Source: Rhizophlyctis rosea
Lineage: Eukaryota; Chytridiomycota; Chytridiomycetes; Rhizophlyctidales; Rhizophlyctidaceae
Reading direction: 5' to 3'
NCBI GenBank assembly: GCA_027596075.1
Contig: JADGJC010000062.1
Span: 103,576-167,575, forward strand
Length of the DNA stretch: 64,000 nucleotides
The notes below the pieces were generated by a model that worked only from the letters and a program-made list of their open reading frames with translations, was not told the DNA's origin and searched no databases. Of the stretch, positions 32,838-45,698 are shown piece by piece. Both the position numbers and the translations under genes were made by a program. Each line of letters begins with the position of its first letter. Positions within the stretch are counted from its first letter, which is position 1.

Positions 32838-35439
32838 CAACCTCTTGATGACATTCTTTTCGCGACATCCATTCGAGGTCAACATTACGGTGATAATGCA
32901 TGTTGAAATGAGCTACTTGTACATTCTTGCGAATGCTCAAGGATAGCATCAGTCGAACTGACCATCGGGTGTTCATTTTTGCAGTGTTGAGATAAGGACC
33001 CTGTGGCGCAGTCGACGCGTTTGTGGTTAAAAAAGACGACACGGAAATATCGACATGCGGAAGACATTGACACATGTCATTCAGACAACGGATCGAACAA
33101 GAATCGCACCATTGACCAAGCAGAAGTCACAAAAGAATTGTGTCTTCGGCGTAGTTTCGGGATTTTCCATGCAGGGAGTGGGTATTTCGAGATACCGAAC
33201 CACGCCTGAGCAGTGCCGAGTCGATCTTTGCCAAGGACAGTGCGGCTACTTTGCATGCCAGCAAGTGTGGTATGGCGCTGTATTCTTTTTGACTACCGAG
33301 CAGCAATTGAGCAACGTTGGAATCCAAGTTTATTTGCATTCATGGTAAGGTTATAATGCAGACCCCTTGGAAGGTAGCAAACTGGGGTCACAGTATTTGC
33401 AAGCAATACGAACCGCCCATTCGAGATCACTCCTATGAGCCATTTGAGGATTTCACGGCACATATCATTTTGTGTCCACAGCAGTAAACATCATATGATG
33501 CTCAAAAGATAGATGCTTCAGAATAGCGAACATCACCACATTCTGAAGATCCACATGGATCAGTGTTTTCCTGTTTTGATCCGCGACATGTCCGCATTTT
33601 GGTACGGTACAAGATCCAAGTGAATGATCCGTTTGTTACATTGTATAATGGCTGTCACTGCATTTTGATTGCTCAATGTGCCTCTATGTCAGTGCCCTGC
33701 TCAATTCTGTGATGACAAGTTCTCGGTAAGAAATTCCTTCCTTCGAAAGGGCGAAAAAAGAAGAAGCTGGGCGCGCCGAAAATATTATGACTTGGTGTCT
33801 TGTGTGAGATCAGTTCCAAAGCCCCCGGACCTGAGCAATTTATTACGCACATGGTCGGGACCATGACCAACTTGCTTACTGTGTGGCCTTTGCGTGAATT
33901 TCATACTGCGCTCATGAAGATCTCGCTTCAATCCTTTCTCAGGATGTGACACGAGGACGCAAAAATGGACATATTCAGTCATTATCCATGTGGGTGGTAC
34001 CATGTTGGTCAACATTGGATGGTGTTTGTGCCGATTCACTCATCAAGTTTTTGCTTTTTTTGCTCGAGTGGTGGACGTTTCAAGTTCTATTTCATTCCCT
34101 TGGAGCAATTTCACTTCGGCATGCGGAAACAAAATCTTCATAAATAAAAGTATGTTGGAGGGAGGCAGGTGGCATCTGCGGCTGTTATCGGACTCGAACA
34201 ATCGTGCAGAGCCGTGCCACGTCTCATTCGTCAACGACCATTGTTATCGTTCTCGCATCACGGGGGGTTCGCGCTGGGTTTGCAGGTGGTTGGTTGACAT
34301 GGTTGTACATACGGATGTTGTTGTCGCGTGGACGTTGATTGCTGATGATAGGCCAATGCTCGAAAGAGTGACTGGCGGATGATCACAACACGACCGTCAA
34401 AGTGGAATTCCTTTTTCGGTGTATCGGCATGCCGACGGACAGGCGAAAGCAATGAGACCCCCCCTCGAGTAGCGGATAGCAAGTGCCAATCCACCAAATT
34501 CGTCGCTGTTCAATTTTGATGCTAATCCAGCAGATGCTCAGTCAGAGTGCTCAACAATCAACGAGTAAGGGACTGGAGGATCAGGTGGCATAAAAAGGAG
34601 GAGATCCGCATTCTGAAGGAAAGTACCCATGGTCAATGCCAAACTTCCAGGTACTATTTGTCGCCTGCAACTTGAAGGTCAATGGAGGTCCTGGACAAAA
34701 AGTTCTTCTCACCACAAGTGACGGTTGTCTTCGCTCTTCCGTCTCAGATTTGTACATCAGGATTGACGAAAAGTGACATAGGCGAGATCTTCATGAGCGC
34801 AGGAAGGGATGTAATACAATCTGTACCGGTGGTCCCTTGGTATCCGTCACGATACTGTACACACAGTTTCGCTTTGCAACAAAGAGGACGGCGGAGAAGT
34901 GTATGTTTGGTGAATCGTGGAATGCCAAATGAGAGGACTTTGCTCAAGTGCTGAGAGCTTGCGCATTGACGTGGGGTCGGTAAATCTGATACAATGAGAA
35001 GCAACTTCTTTTTTTTTCGCGAAATTTGAGGAGCGTATGGAAGTTGTGAAGCCGAACATGTGGCGGAGATGGTTTCAATTGCCCCTCGCCAATTTGGACA
35101 AGTTGAAGTAGTCGAGTCGATCCGAATTGGTGTGGCGCGCTTGGGAATGCAGCGAGTATTGCGAGTGATGACCATCTGCCATCGACTCATTCATTCGGTC
35201 CTCTCGCGGTCACTTTTTGCCCCTGATGACCAATGACAAGACATGGAGATGGACAGATTGAAAGCTTAATTACGGTCGCAAAAGGTGTGGATCTTACATG
35301 AAGACAGTTGGTGTTATGGCTCTCATTTTAGGTTGTGCTGCATGACGTTTTTCTTGAGTTGTTTTCGTGGCAAGGGAGGTAGGATCTCCATTTTTAGCAT
35401 TGAACTGCGGACAATTGATCATTTCATAAGAAACGCTCA

Positions 35440-35985
35440 GTTTTGGTTCCTTCAGTTCACTTTTTGCCATCAAGCGAATACAGTCAGCAAAAGACATTGG
35501 CCAAAAACGAAACAAGAATGAATGCCGTTCGGCGATGCGCAAAACATGATGGTGATCCAAAGCCTTTGCGTTCCGCCATCCAATTCCGAGTCGATGAGTT
35601 TCATTCCTTTCTGTAAGTCCGTCGGGAACTGGCTGAGGATGATGCATACGACGCGGCTTCCACCGCCATGGGAGACTACTGGATTGCTGGAAAGAACTCC
35701 TGGACGGTGGGGACACAGAACTTCTCCATCGGTACCAACGGCACGGGCAATGTCCTGCAGCTCGATGCAGACGGCGTTGTTCGCATACCCCTCGTTCGTC
35801 TCCAGCAGTGTGGAAACTGGGATAAATCGAATGAGATGCATTCCGCCGTTTTTAACTACGTTGTTGCCATCCTGCCATGTTCCTGCTTGGTCCATTCCCC
35901 CTCCTTCAAGTCTCTTGACAGGAAAAAAAGGGCCCTCGTACCAGCCAAATCCCGATACTTGCAATGCAGTTCATTGAATTGCTAA
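35440..35985 (+). pseudogene. Unresolved ORF island, possibly a broken gene
   Basis: One plus-strand frame has good codon character: NETRMNAVRRCAKH, then an in-frame TAA near 35613, then VRRELAEDDAYDAASTAMGD, YWIAGKNSWTVGTQNFSIG and NVLQLDADGVVRIPLV, ending at 35985. The second plus frame (35522-35977) and the minus frame (35470-35964) are open as well, so strand and frame are not settled. No domain is recognised. It differs from its frame-poor surroundings and is probably a gene remnant. Confidence 0.3.
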
Positions 35986-36577
35986 GAGAGGGAAACGTCG
36001 CACACCTCATTTTTTCCTTGGGGATGCGTGAATTGGTCAATGTTACAGTTAAGTAAAACAAGGACAGGAAGCGATGCTGAATGGAGCGAGAAGTGCGAGA
36101 TATGAAAGCCGTAGCATGCCTGTAAGGCTTATAACAGAGCCCACTGGTCATCGTGCAGTATTTAAACTCTGTATTAGATATTGTTCGTAGGTTTGTTTTT
36201 GTGCGCTAACTGATTTTGTACGTCATGTTGCAAACATACGTCGTGTACTTAAGCACCACTAATTGCTGATTCCTCTGTTGCCTGTTGGAAAGCAAGCGTG
36301 TTTTCGTCCAGCGGGCATGTAAAGATATGTGGAAGTTGGTGAATGCATTGAATGACCAGCATCACAACGGATCGGGTATCCGACGATGTGTGCTTCTCTT
36401 TTGTTCAATGTGAGCGCATTGTTGAGGGACAGCATTCCAGAGATTTGACCGACATGTTGTGCTCAAATGCAAAAAAAACAGAAGTATGGGTTTGCATCAC
36501 GCGGGTGATTGGAGGCCTTGGCAGAACATACATACCATGAATCCATACCCGGCATCCATTGTGCTCTTGGCATGTGT

Positions 36578-37600
36578 GCTGAAATGGAGGCATAACATTA
36601 TCATATTCCTAACTGATATGGATTATGTATACAATATTAGTTCCTGCAAATCCTACGGTATCGAGTTGAAATAACATGGGTTCTGACTGATAACCTAACT
36701 ACTACTTATCGCCTACAACACACTACAATGCGCTCTACAGCCCTAATTGCACGGAGTGCATGCCTGCGACGAATGTTTGGGGAGTAGTTGCTTCTCAAGC
36801 ATGTGGAGCAAGTTACACCCATCTCTTTTTCGATTGTCCCATGCGTCATTGAAGCAATGTTACATTTGATGCGGGAGGAGGGTGTGCTGCAAAAAGAACG
36901 GGTGACATCCGTAACCTTTTGGAACCATGAATCTGTGCGGGAGCCACCTTGGCACACTCATGAAGTAAGGTTGATGATTTATGTTATGTTTCTATGTATT
37001 GGACGGGTTTCGGATGTCACCCAACAGCACGCCTTGCTGAAATGCAGTATGGCCGAGCTCCCCCGTTTGCTTGTGGGAAGTATTTGAACTCTGCAGTATA
37101 CGTGATGATGAGTTTACATATTGTCTCTTTCTGGATTCTCCTGTGTCAGGTTGAGCAAATGACGATAGGTTCTTTGGAAAGCAAGTGTTACTCCATACGA
37201 CAAAGGCGGATGTCCAAAAAAAAAGGGTGCTGAGCGAGTTGTGATGCCGCCAAACCCGTCACAACGGGTGGGCGGTACTGCAATATGTCAGTAATGTTGG
37301 ATCCTTTTTTTGTCCCATTCGAGGGTGATGTGCGCCAGTAGGTATTCCCAAAAATGTGAGTTGACATGCTGTGCTCACTTTCATCGGAACTTCAGAATGC
37401 AAAAAATGAAGTCTGCGTATGGGGGCCCGGTACAATCAGCATGAATTTAAAACCAACATTCACTGTGAACATTAGGGAATTATGCTGAAATGGTAGCATA
37501 ATGTAATCATATTCTCAACTAATACGGATATATACACAAAATATTATTTCTTACGAATCCTCCGATACTAAGTTCACTTAAAAGTCCGCAATAAGTACTA
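36578..37600. repeat. Diverged direct duplication, two copies of about 110-130 bp
   Basis: Copy 1 starts at 36579 (TGCTGAAATGGAGGCATAAC) and copy 2 at 37483 (TGCTGAAATGGTAGCATAAT). Each continues with ATCATATTC, ACTGATATGGAT or ACTAATACGGAT, and then ATACAATATTAGTTCCTGC or the related ACAAAATATTATTTCTTAC, before TCC-TACGGTAT or TCCGATACTA. Similarity fades about 110 bases downstream and is patchy upstream. The copies are about 900 bases apart and look like old copies of one repeat. Confidence 0.65.
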
Positions 37601-37667
37601 ACGGTACGCTCACTACTATCGATATCTCCTCTCCCTGTACTCATCCAATATATATACTAAACCCTAC

Positions 37668-39409
37668 TCAAACCTCCCTCCAAACAACCTCACCCCGCCT
37701 CACAACACCCCTCCACCTATCCTCCCTCCCACCCCACTCCACAACCTTCAACCCCGTACAAACTCCCGCGATGTGCTCCATATCCCGGAGATTAACACCA
37801 CCACACCTCGTAACCTCCAATGTCTGTAATCGAGGCGCGATGCATTGCACGTCGGGGTTGTTGATTGTGTCGAAATCGAGGTACCGGCACCAGGAGAGGG
37901 TGAGGCGGGTGAGGTATGGGTGCGTTGTGGGAGATGGGGAAGGGGAGGAGGAGATGAGGATGTTATCGAGGCGGTCGATACCGGCACATTCGTATATTTC
38001 GACTGTCTCGATTTTACTGTCGAGAAGCGCCGTTCCGACGCCTTTGGATGTGACGTTCACGTATGATATTCTGAGTGATTTTAGCGATTTATGTGCGTGG
38101 GTTATGGGTGGGAGGGTTTGGTCTGTTATTTGGGGGATGTCATTCAGTGTTAGGTTGGTGAGGTTTGTGCAGGGGTTTGAGGCGAGAAGGAGGAGGGTTG
38201 GAGTGTTTACGGTTGGAAGGGAGCACAGGGAGAGAGATGTGAGACGCGGCGCGAGGGGGGATGTGAGGAGTGCTTCGAGGGCGGTGGAGGTGAATGCGTG
38301 GAGGTTTGAGAGGGAGAGGGTTGTGAGGTTCCGACATCGGGTAGCGAGTTCGGCGATTAGAGTTGAGGAACCGATGGGTATTTTGGGGGTGTGGGTGGTT
38401 GGTTGGCCTAGGTGGAGGTGTTTGAGGTTTGGGCTGTGGGAGAGGAGGGTGAGGATGTGGGGTTCTAAGAGGGTTGGTGTGGTTATGTGGAGGGTTTCGA
38501 GAGTTTGGAGGGATGGCAGGAGGGATGTGATTGGTGTGAGGTTCGAGATGCGAAGATTGGAGAGGGTTAGCGTCGTGAGAGGAAGAGTTGGGAGTGATTG
38601 GGGAAGGTGGAGGGTCTGCGGTGTGAAGTCTGTGCAAAAAAGAGAAACATATCAGCATGGAGCCATTTATATCGACACAGATACGCTAATGCCGCTCCTT
38701 CAACGCCCGTTCGGTCATTCCTTCCCAGTTTTACATGCGATATCCTCCCACGCGCCTACCCTTGACCTCCGCACCCTACATCCACCGAATGCTGGGTCCT
38801 CATTTCCAAGCCCACCCGTCTCTCAACCTCACCCATCCCCCAGTTCCACCGCTTTCGGCCAAAGCCATAATTCAACTCACCGAAAAGACTCAAACCATTC
38901 AACCGACTGCATTCCTGAAATACTCTTCCCCAACCTTGCTCACTCAACACGCCACTCCACCCTTCACCATCATCCAACGCGCCATGATCATAATGCCCAC
39001 CTCCATGCCCACCACCACCGTGGTTCCAATCAACGTCATCCGACACACCACGATACTCCCTCTCAGCCCTAACAACCAACTCCTTCACAAAAGCCTTGTA
39101 ACTAAAGGTCACAATCTCCTTCCCACTCCCGGTAGGAGCCACGCCCGTCGACCTCGCTACGGTCTTCAGCGCCCGCCAATCATTTACACTCCGATATAGC
39201 TCTGGTGCAGCGCAGGCGCCCCAGCGTTTGTCGAGGCGGAGACAGGTTGCGAGGGATTTCGAGGAGGGGGGGAGGTTGGATATTATTTGGTGGAGCGTTT
39301 CGTTTGGGAGGTGGGGTAGGGGATTGTGGGGTGATGATGGTGGGGAGGTGCGGGATGGTGGTGTGGGAAAGGAGGTGATGAAAGTGTGGGAGTGGACGGG
39401 GACGGGCAT
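37668..39409 (-). CDS. F-box and leucine-rich-repeat protein
   Basis: Probably a substrate adaptor of an SCF ubiquitin ligase. Exon 1 is 38767-39409 and exon 2 is 37668-38629; the 137-base intron (38630-38766, GTCAAG...ACAG) restores frame across VDVGCG and DFTPQTL. The protein is 534 aa. After a Pro/Ser-rich N-terminus, an F-box-like segment lies at about residues 30-70 (LPHLPNETLHQIISNLP, then CLRLDKRWGACAAPELYRSV). From about residue 215 come ten or so leucine-rich repeats of 24-27 residues of the cysteine-containing kind (LTTLTLSNLRISNL, RCRNLTTLSLSNLHAF, LTRLTLSWCRYLDFDTI, RLQTLEVTRCGGVNLRDMEH). The protein ends shortly after the last repeat. It is the only confident gene between 32.1 and 45.7 kb. 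A TATATAA word lies on this strand at about 39577-39590. Confidence 0.85.
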
Positions 39410-42400
39410 TATGTTGGAGGTGGTGTGTGTGGGTTGTGGGTGGTTGAGTGTATTCGCGTATGGATGTCAAGTATGGTCAACTTGTGCAGGATAACGGTTT
39501 GATGGGAAGTGTTGGGGTATTGGCAGGTTTGTCGTAGTGATCAAGACGCGGTGCGTGGGAGGATGACAGGCACCTGTTTATATACCGGTATGCGTACAAG
39601 GTTTCAGTGTTTGAGTCATGCAAGTGGAGAAGCAATGCAATGCAATGAGCGAGCACGTGAAGATTGTCAGTTGAGTGACTTGAGTGTGAATGATCGATCG
39701 AGCTATGAATAATGGGAGGACGGACAACTTCACCCTTGGGCCCACTCACTCCACCTATAGGTGGAGAAACGGGGATACCTATCCTTCAAATGAACACATC
39801 AGGCAAGCCCCACACTGATGAAGCCCAACCTGCTACACATATCCCAACTGTGCTTATGACTCTGATGGATAGATCCCAAGCACAAGCTTGGTATTCATTC
39901 ACCCAGCACCCCATGATTCATGACTCGAAACACGTTACGTATGAACAGAACGCGTCCCCTCACACACACACATTCCCACACTCCGTTGGCATGACTTCCA
40001 GTCTGTCCATGAGTCGACCTACCTACGTAGTAAACTTGGTAGCAGGTTTGGTAGGGTGGAGGTTTGGATGAAAGAAGGTGGGTGGGGAAGCGCGTTGTGG
40101 ATAGGTATGGGTAGGTTCAGTCTGCTCCTACCAGACCAGACCACCAGCTACCTAGGCCGCACCTAGACCACCCACCATCACGGTGGAGACGTGTCAAAAA
40201 AAAAAGCCCGTGGGAAAGGTTGACAACTGAAATGAATCAACCAAAGCAATCAGGGTGGTCGTCATGGTCCAGTCTCCCATTTCATCAAGTGATCGCCCCT
40301 CTCACTGACCGAGACCCACCAGACCCGAAAAAACGCGAACTGTGCCCCACCCACAACTCCACAAACGCGAACAAGAGTCAATTGCGCAGCAGCACATTTC
40401 GCGTGAGGGAGATCTGGCACATTGGAATTCGGTATTGGTAAGCGAGAAAGCCCGCAGTCTGGTGCCACAAGGTTACAACCTCGTCAAACAACCGTTCAAC
40501 TTTGCATCACCTTGCATCACCCGCTTACTCAGAGCTGCAGGATGAACAAGATGGTCCACGATGATGGAAACGGTGGACGACGAAAAGCCTGCGCTGTGGC
40601 CACATGGGTGGGGGACATTTGTGGAGCAGGGTCCTCTCCGCAGACCCTCTCCGGAGACCCTGGCGTACTTCATCTCCAGCCATCCCGCAATTCTCTTCGT
40701 ATCTTTCTGATTCTGACACATCTTTCCAAACCCATTTAGTCCATTTTTCCATCTGTCAACGGTGTAACAGCACCGCATGATGTCTTACATTAGTGTAAGC
40801 AAAAAAAAGTGGTTGTCAAATCAGTGGGACTTTCTGCATTATGTTCTATGCAAGCATTCCTCAGGTGAATCGTACTTTTTTTCCTTGATTGTTGCACATT
40901 CCAGTGATTTCCCCCACACTAACATCCAGCACTGCCCTAGTCAGACAGAGTGCTTCCGAGACATTGCTAAAGGAGATGTGGAACACTTCTCCGTATGCTT
41001 CTTGACCTGAAAACACGCTTGAAACGCTTTGTTCATACTTTGTAACCACGAAAGACTTGCGTAACATCCATGCTTATTTTCTTTTTCTGACTTTTGGCGT
41101 GGATTCCCCTGAAAAAAAAAGGTGCAGTTGGGATTGGGGATATGAAATCAATCGACCGTTGTATACTTTGAAACTGTAAGAGGGACACATATTACCATGA
41201 GACATGTAATGCATCAACTTGCGTATTCTTTTTCTACAGTGCAACGCGAAGGAGGGCTACCGCACCATAACTACAATGAGAAAAAGTAAAATCCCATCTT
41301 ACACGGCCAAATGAAGCTGGATGACTTCCCCAGTTTGCTGCAACCAGCCTCATCGTCCCGCGGTTGCCTATGATATTGATGTTTTCAGTTTATGGTACTA
41401 GATAATGTTTGAGAAGTCCGTCTATTGTTTGCAAGGAAGCTCGGAATATTAGTTATGGTTGTTATGGATTCGTGCATATCCATTGATGAGGGCGAACCTC
41501 CTCTACATTCATCAAATATAGGATGTCTCTGCATACCCTAATGCTACGACGGTACCTTTAACCACCTTACCGTAATTCACAAATCATCCCTCAGCGCTAC
41601 ATTCCTTTTTGGGGGAAAACACCTGAGACTGAACTCGAGCACAAAAATTTTGGTAACCATTTGGTCGAGAAATGAGTGAATCTGACTGGAGTCATTCAGT
41701 TTCTTCATGAATAAGAAACACAAGGCGGTGAGATGAAACACCCTGCCGGACGGGATACCCGGCGGCAACTCTAACCCATGTGTGCCGACCTCACCCATGG
41801 AGGGTGAGGGAGGCGTACTGGGATGCCTAAATCGCTCAGTCTTCCACCTACAACTCCTGCATTGGCGAGAAAAAGTGGCCGGAATCCTCCGAGATCCATG
41901 CGTCCGGGGAATCCAACGAGCCTATGTGCCCATGGGTCGTTTGCAGAATTTCTTCCATATCTTTAGGGAAATGGCGAAAAGTAGGCGTCAAGCCGGTCTG
42001 GCGGCGATTGGCTTGCTTAGTACTTTTAACAGTAAGCCATAGTGATCCAATTATTTAATAATGTTATTGGTTAAGGGGTTATGTTTAAACTGGCACCATA
42101 ATCTTGTTGATCAGTAAGAAAACTGTCACCATTGCCATAATGTGCACGTCCGAAAAGTTGGCAGCATCTGTTGAGTTGTTTACCAACACACCTTCGGCTT
42201 GCGTGCCTCACTTGATCCCGCCTGCAATCCTCCGCCTCACGCTGGATCTATTTTAATATGTAAATTGTAGAACGTTTCAGCACTGACACTACTGACGGAA
42301 AATGCGATATTTTATTACGAGATTGGCATGAGCGGTATGACACGCCAATTGGGAATGTCGAACGGATGTTGCGAGCGTTCGAGGAAGTTTGAATGATGAT

Positions 42401-45400
42401 CGCACGACCAATGTTGGTAAGTTCGGGGAAACATCAGCCGACCGTTGTTGTTAAGTTGATAGATTAGACGACCCAAGAAATCATCTAATTTTGAGTAGAA
42501 GAGGGACTAGCATACACGGCCATACATCCTTGACTCAGGTGTAGTTTACCACTATGCTTTTGAGTAGAAGAGGGACTAGCATACACGGCCATGCATCCTT
42601 GAGACAGGTGTAGTTTACCACTATGGCGTTGCATGATGGCACGATCCGTCTTCAGTTGTCTGAGGCCGTTAGCGAAAGCAACAGCGCAAAAATAATGCGA
42701 AGGGTTTATGAATGAAGTGGTGCGGGGTCCAAGATGATCCACTTTGAGTGTGCTGTACGAACTTGGAATCCCGTCAAGATGAGAGGCGAAAACAGGTTGC
42801 ATGCTGATTTTGGAAATGTTCCCTCACGGAGATATCCAATTTAACAGGGCGAACTTATGTACGGACAGCGGGAATGATTAGAGATCTCCTCATCATTTCG
42901 GAGTCTTGATCGGCAACGTATTGAGGTTGATCATTGTCTACGGTCTCAAGTTTGACGTACGTTGCCGAACAATGAGGCAAAGAATTTAAGGCTTTATGCG
43001 AGGGTATATTGCGTTGGTTGCAGACTTTGCAGGCCTGCTCCGCGTTGCCCATTTGCCCAAACATGCCGCATGAACCTGAGAATCGGACTGATCGCAGAAG
43101 AAAGGGCGCGCGCGAGGATCATTTTGACCAAAAGTAATAGCATAGCTTGGGGGGTTGCAACTATTCACGTGGGTAACGGACGGTTTTGTGTCATCCTCGT
43201 GGGTATCAGGATGTACACCGAGACATTCATTGATCGGGCTTTGAACCTTCCATTCTATGAATTCACGAGTGTTGGGGCTGGAGCTGACCACTTTGAGTCA
43301 ACGAAAATCCATCCGGGCATAAAGAAGAGAATGGTTATTGTAAAAAAAGCAACCTTACATCATATTCTGGGACGGAAGACCAGAGATTAATAGAGTTGTT
43401 GATAATTGCGAGTTGTTTTTGCTTGTTCGAATTCGTTATCTTGGGTGCGCATTGTACCCAGATGGGCAAGTGGGGGGGAGGAGAAAAGTTAACTGGAGTT
43501 GGAGAAAGCCATCTTTGAGATGGAATTGCGACAGGTCTAGGTCATCGCGATTATGGTCACGTTCTACTCACCCGCCAGTGGGTGACAAGTGCAGCATCGA
43601 GCTTAAGTCATGCTCATGATGTGACATTGACCTCAAAAGCAGTCCAGCAAAGGAGCCCGATAATATGCCATGTTAGTGTATCAGGTCATTTTCAATACTA
43701 TCGACGATTTCATCAAGTCAACATACAAAATCTCACTGACGCGTAAATTGAGAATCGATCGTTTTTGATTGGCGTGTCCTCAACGAAGTTGCACCGACTG
43801 GGAGCGGTCGAAGCGAAAAAATAATGCAGGTGCACATGAGGGGGTATTGAGCAGGTGTGGTCTTCCAAAATGATCGCTCTGCTCATACATCGCGGAATTG
43901 GACTCGTACCTGGTCGCCGAGTCCACGCACACTTGGAGCGATCTTTTCAAATTACGAAGGTCCTGTTATCAATGCACCGCCCGAGTCACAAACTGATACG
44001 GCAATGGCAGGAAGCAGTACCGCAAGTCACTCGACTGTGGCTGCGATACTTGGGCTGTTCCTGTATTCAAGACAGTGTGATAAGATTTGACACTCTTGTT
44101 AGAGCTGTTTTTGCATTGGAATTGATTGCGTGTGCTGATATGCCTGGATCGTATGGGGTAATCGTGGTCGACCGAACCTTTCCTTTTTTGAACGTCTGTT
44201 ACATATTAGCCAACAGTATTCAGGATGGATGGAATTGACCAAAACCAGGAGCATTTAGCAACATCGAGGGACAAAAAAAAAAACGGACAGGACAGCTGTG
44301 TTGATCATACAAATGGAATGGTGTCAATTCGGATGGAACTCTGAGCCCCGGCAGGTCACAGATATTCACCAGAATGTCGTATCTCCTGTACAATATCCAT
44401 ACCTGAATTGGACCCATACTGGTCCATCCACTTGGAGGATGGTCGTAATATATGATGGTCATGGACATCAATCTGCTCCGAAAATCCCGTGTTATATGTG
44501 TAACTGGCACACTTGCGAGTTTCTCATGCAAGAAATGCAGTATATCCCAACTTGATGCGGCCCAAATCGATTTGTACTATTCCCACCTTGGTGAAACAGG
44601 TGTCATGGGGTGAAGCGGACAAAACGCCCGTCTGAAATGACTAGAGGGAAGATCTGAGCGCGAACTGCTGAAATACACCGCCAGTGCGCAGCTTTACCTA
44701 CATGCGCACCGGTGCATCTTCTGAAAGTTGGACTATGATGCAGATGCCATCATCTACCATCGAGGCCTCCCTGCTTGCTGAGCCTGGCTGGTGCAATTTC
44801 CACATTAGGATCCAGGTATGAGGCATGATTTCATGTTGCAGAAGAAACCCGATGAAGGGTTCAAGGTTCGCCGTCATCTTTAGCGGCGAAAAGAAACACG
44901 GACAGGGTAGAACTTTAGGCCAGGCGTATCTGCCAACTAGAAGGATGTTGTGGCTCAAATTTGCATGAGAGACTCATCTTGCATTATACTCCGGACTCTC
45001 TGAATGCAGTGGGATCATTACGAGTTCATGTGCAGGCAAAAGTTGAGGCGAGCGCATACGAGGATAATGTTGCCGAGCAATACTCTTGGCATCACCGTTT
45101 CTAAAAATAAGTAAAATATGATGAACCCAAAGGACCTGGGTTCCAAAAGGTGATGTACCAACAATTTTCAGTTCATACTGTTCAACAGCCGACTTCGAGC
45201 CATAACGTCGTGGATCTCATACCCTCACGAAATATGAGGCACCCTTTCGATGTACTGCCCAAGGCCGGCATCGTGAGAGTTCTTGGACAATATCATCGGA
45301 GATCTTCGTTTTTATGCCTATCCAGAAACACGACGCGATCAATTTCCTAATATCAGCTCCAACTTGGGGGTTCAATACATCCCGAACATGCATAACTTTC

Positions 45401-45698
45401 AAACGAATGCGGAAGGCACAAAAAAGGTCCCAGGCTGCCTGACAAGCAGGATCGGTATGTGGGGTATTACCCAGTCAATCGTCAACCTTTGCCGCATTTG
45501 TGCTCCCATCGGACGGCATTCCTCAAGTAATACGTGCTATACCAAAAGAGAGAGGGATAATAATACATAAGAGGAAGACAGGGACCTGAGCTTGCACGCA
45601 CTTACACGGGTAGCTGGTTCCCAAGACAGCCACTTGTCCATATGAAGACACTCAGAATGGGACTGAACTGGACTCTTGTCAACAGTAATTGACAACTT
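39410..45698. other. Gene-poor region
   Basis: In 6.3 kb no gene can be supported. The best short frame is 41782-42042 plus (86 codons; FHLQLLHWREKVAGILRDP, then QNFFHIFREMAKSRRQAG), which is protein-like but unidentified. Another plus frame at 42962-43390 has 142 codons without any motif. A 70-bp tandem duplication lies at 42491-42626. Around 40010-40165 are many TACC/GGTAG words. Confidence 0.5.
42491..42626. repeat. Direct tandem duplication, period 70 bp
   Basis: TGAGTAGAAGAGGGACTAGC begins each copy at 42491 and 42561, and CAGGTGTAGTTTACCACTAT ends each. The two copies differ at only a few bases. A minus-strand frame reads through both copies (KHSGKLHLSQGCMAVYASPS twice), but I doubt it is a gene. 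Confidence 0.92.

Larger units (their letters stand above)
32086..37667. other. Gene-poor region with repeats and possible gene fossils
   Basis: In 5.6 kb I find no complete gene. Frames rarely exceed 100 codons and switch often. It contains a tandem duplication (32636-32837), an island of open frames (35440-35985) and a diverged direct duplication (around 36578 and 37483). A cysteine-containing piece near 33180-33345 only vaguely recalls a WSC domain. It looks like decayed sequence rather than a dense regulatory region. Confidence 0.5.

Noticed and set aside
33180..33347. WSC-like cysteine segment
   Set aside because: A TPEQC-x4-C pattern and a GYFACQ piece recall WSC domains, but the later cysteines are missing and no gene structure surrounds it.
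34744..35190. 148-codon minus-strand frame
   Set aside because: No domain and no consistent composition; probably chance in a gene-poor region.
42485..42802. Minus-strand frame reading through the 70-bp tandem repeat
   Set aside because: The repeated peptide arises only from the duplicated DNA; no other evidence for a gene.
42962..43390. 142-codon plus-strand frame
   Set aside because: Protein character is weak and changes along the frame; no start context, partner exon or motif.
43415..43470. Possible tRNA B-box (GTTCGAATTC)
   Set aside because: No matching A-box, acceptor stem or anticodon arm could be folded around it.
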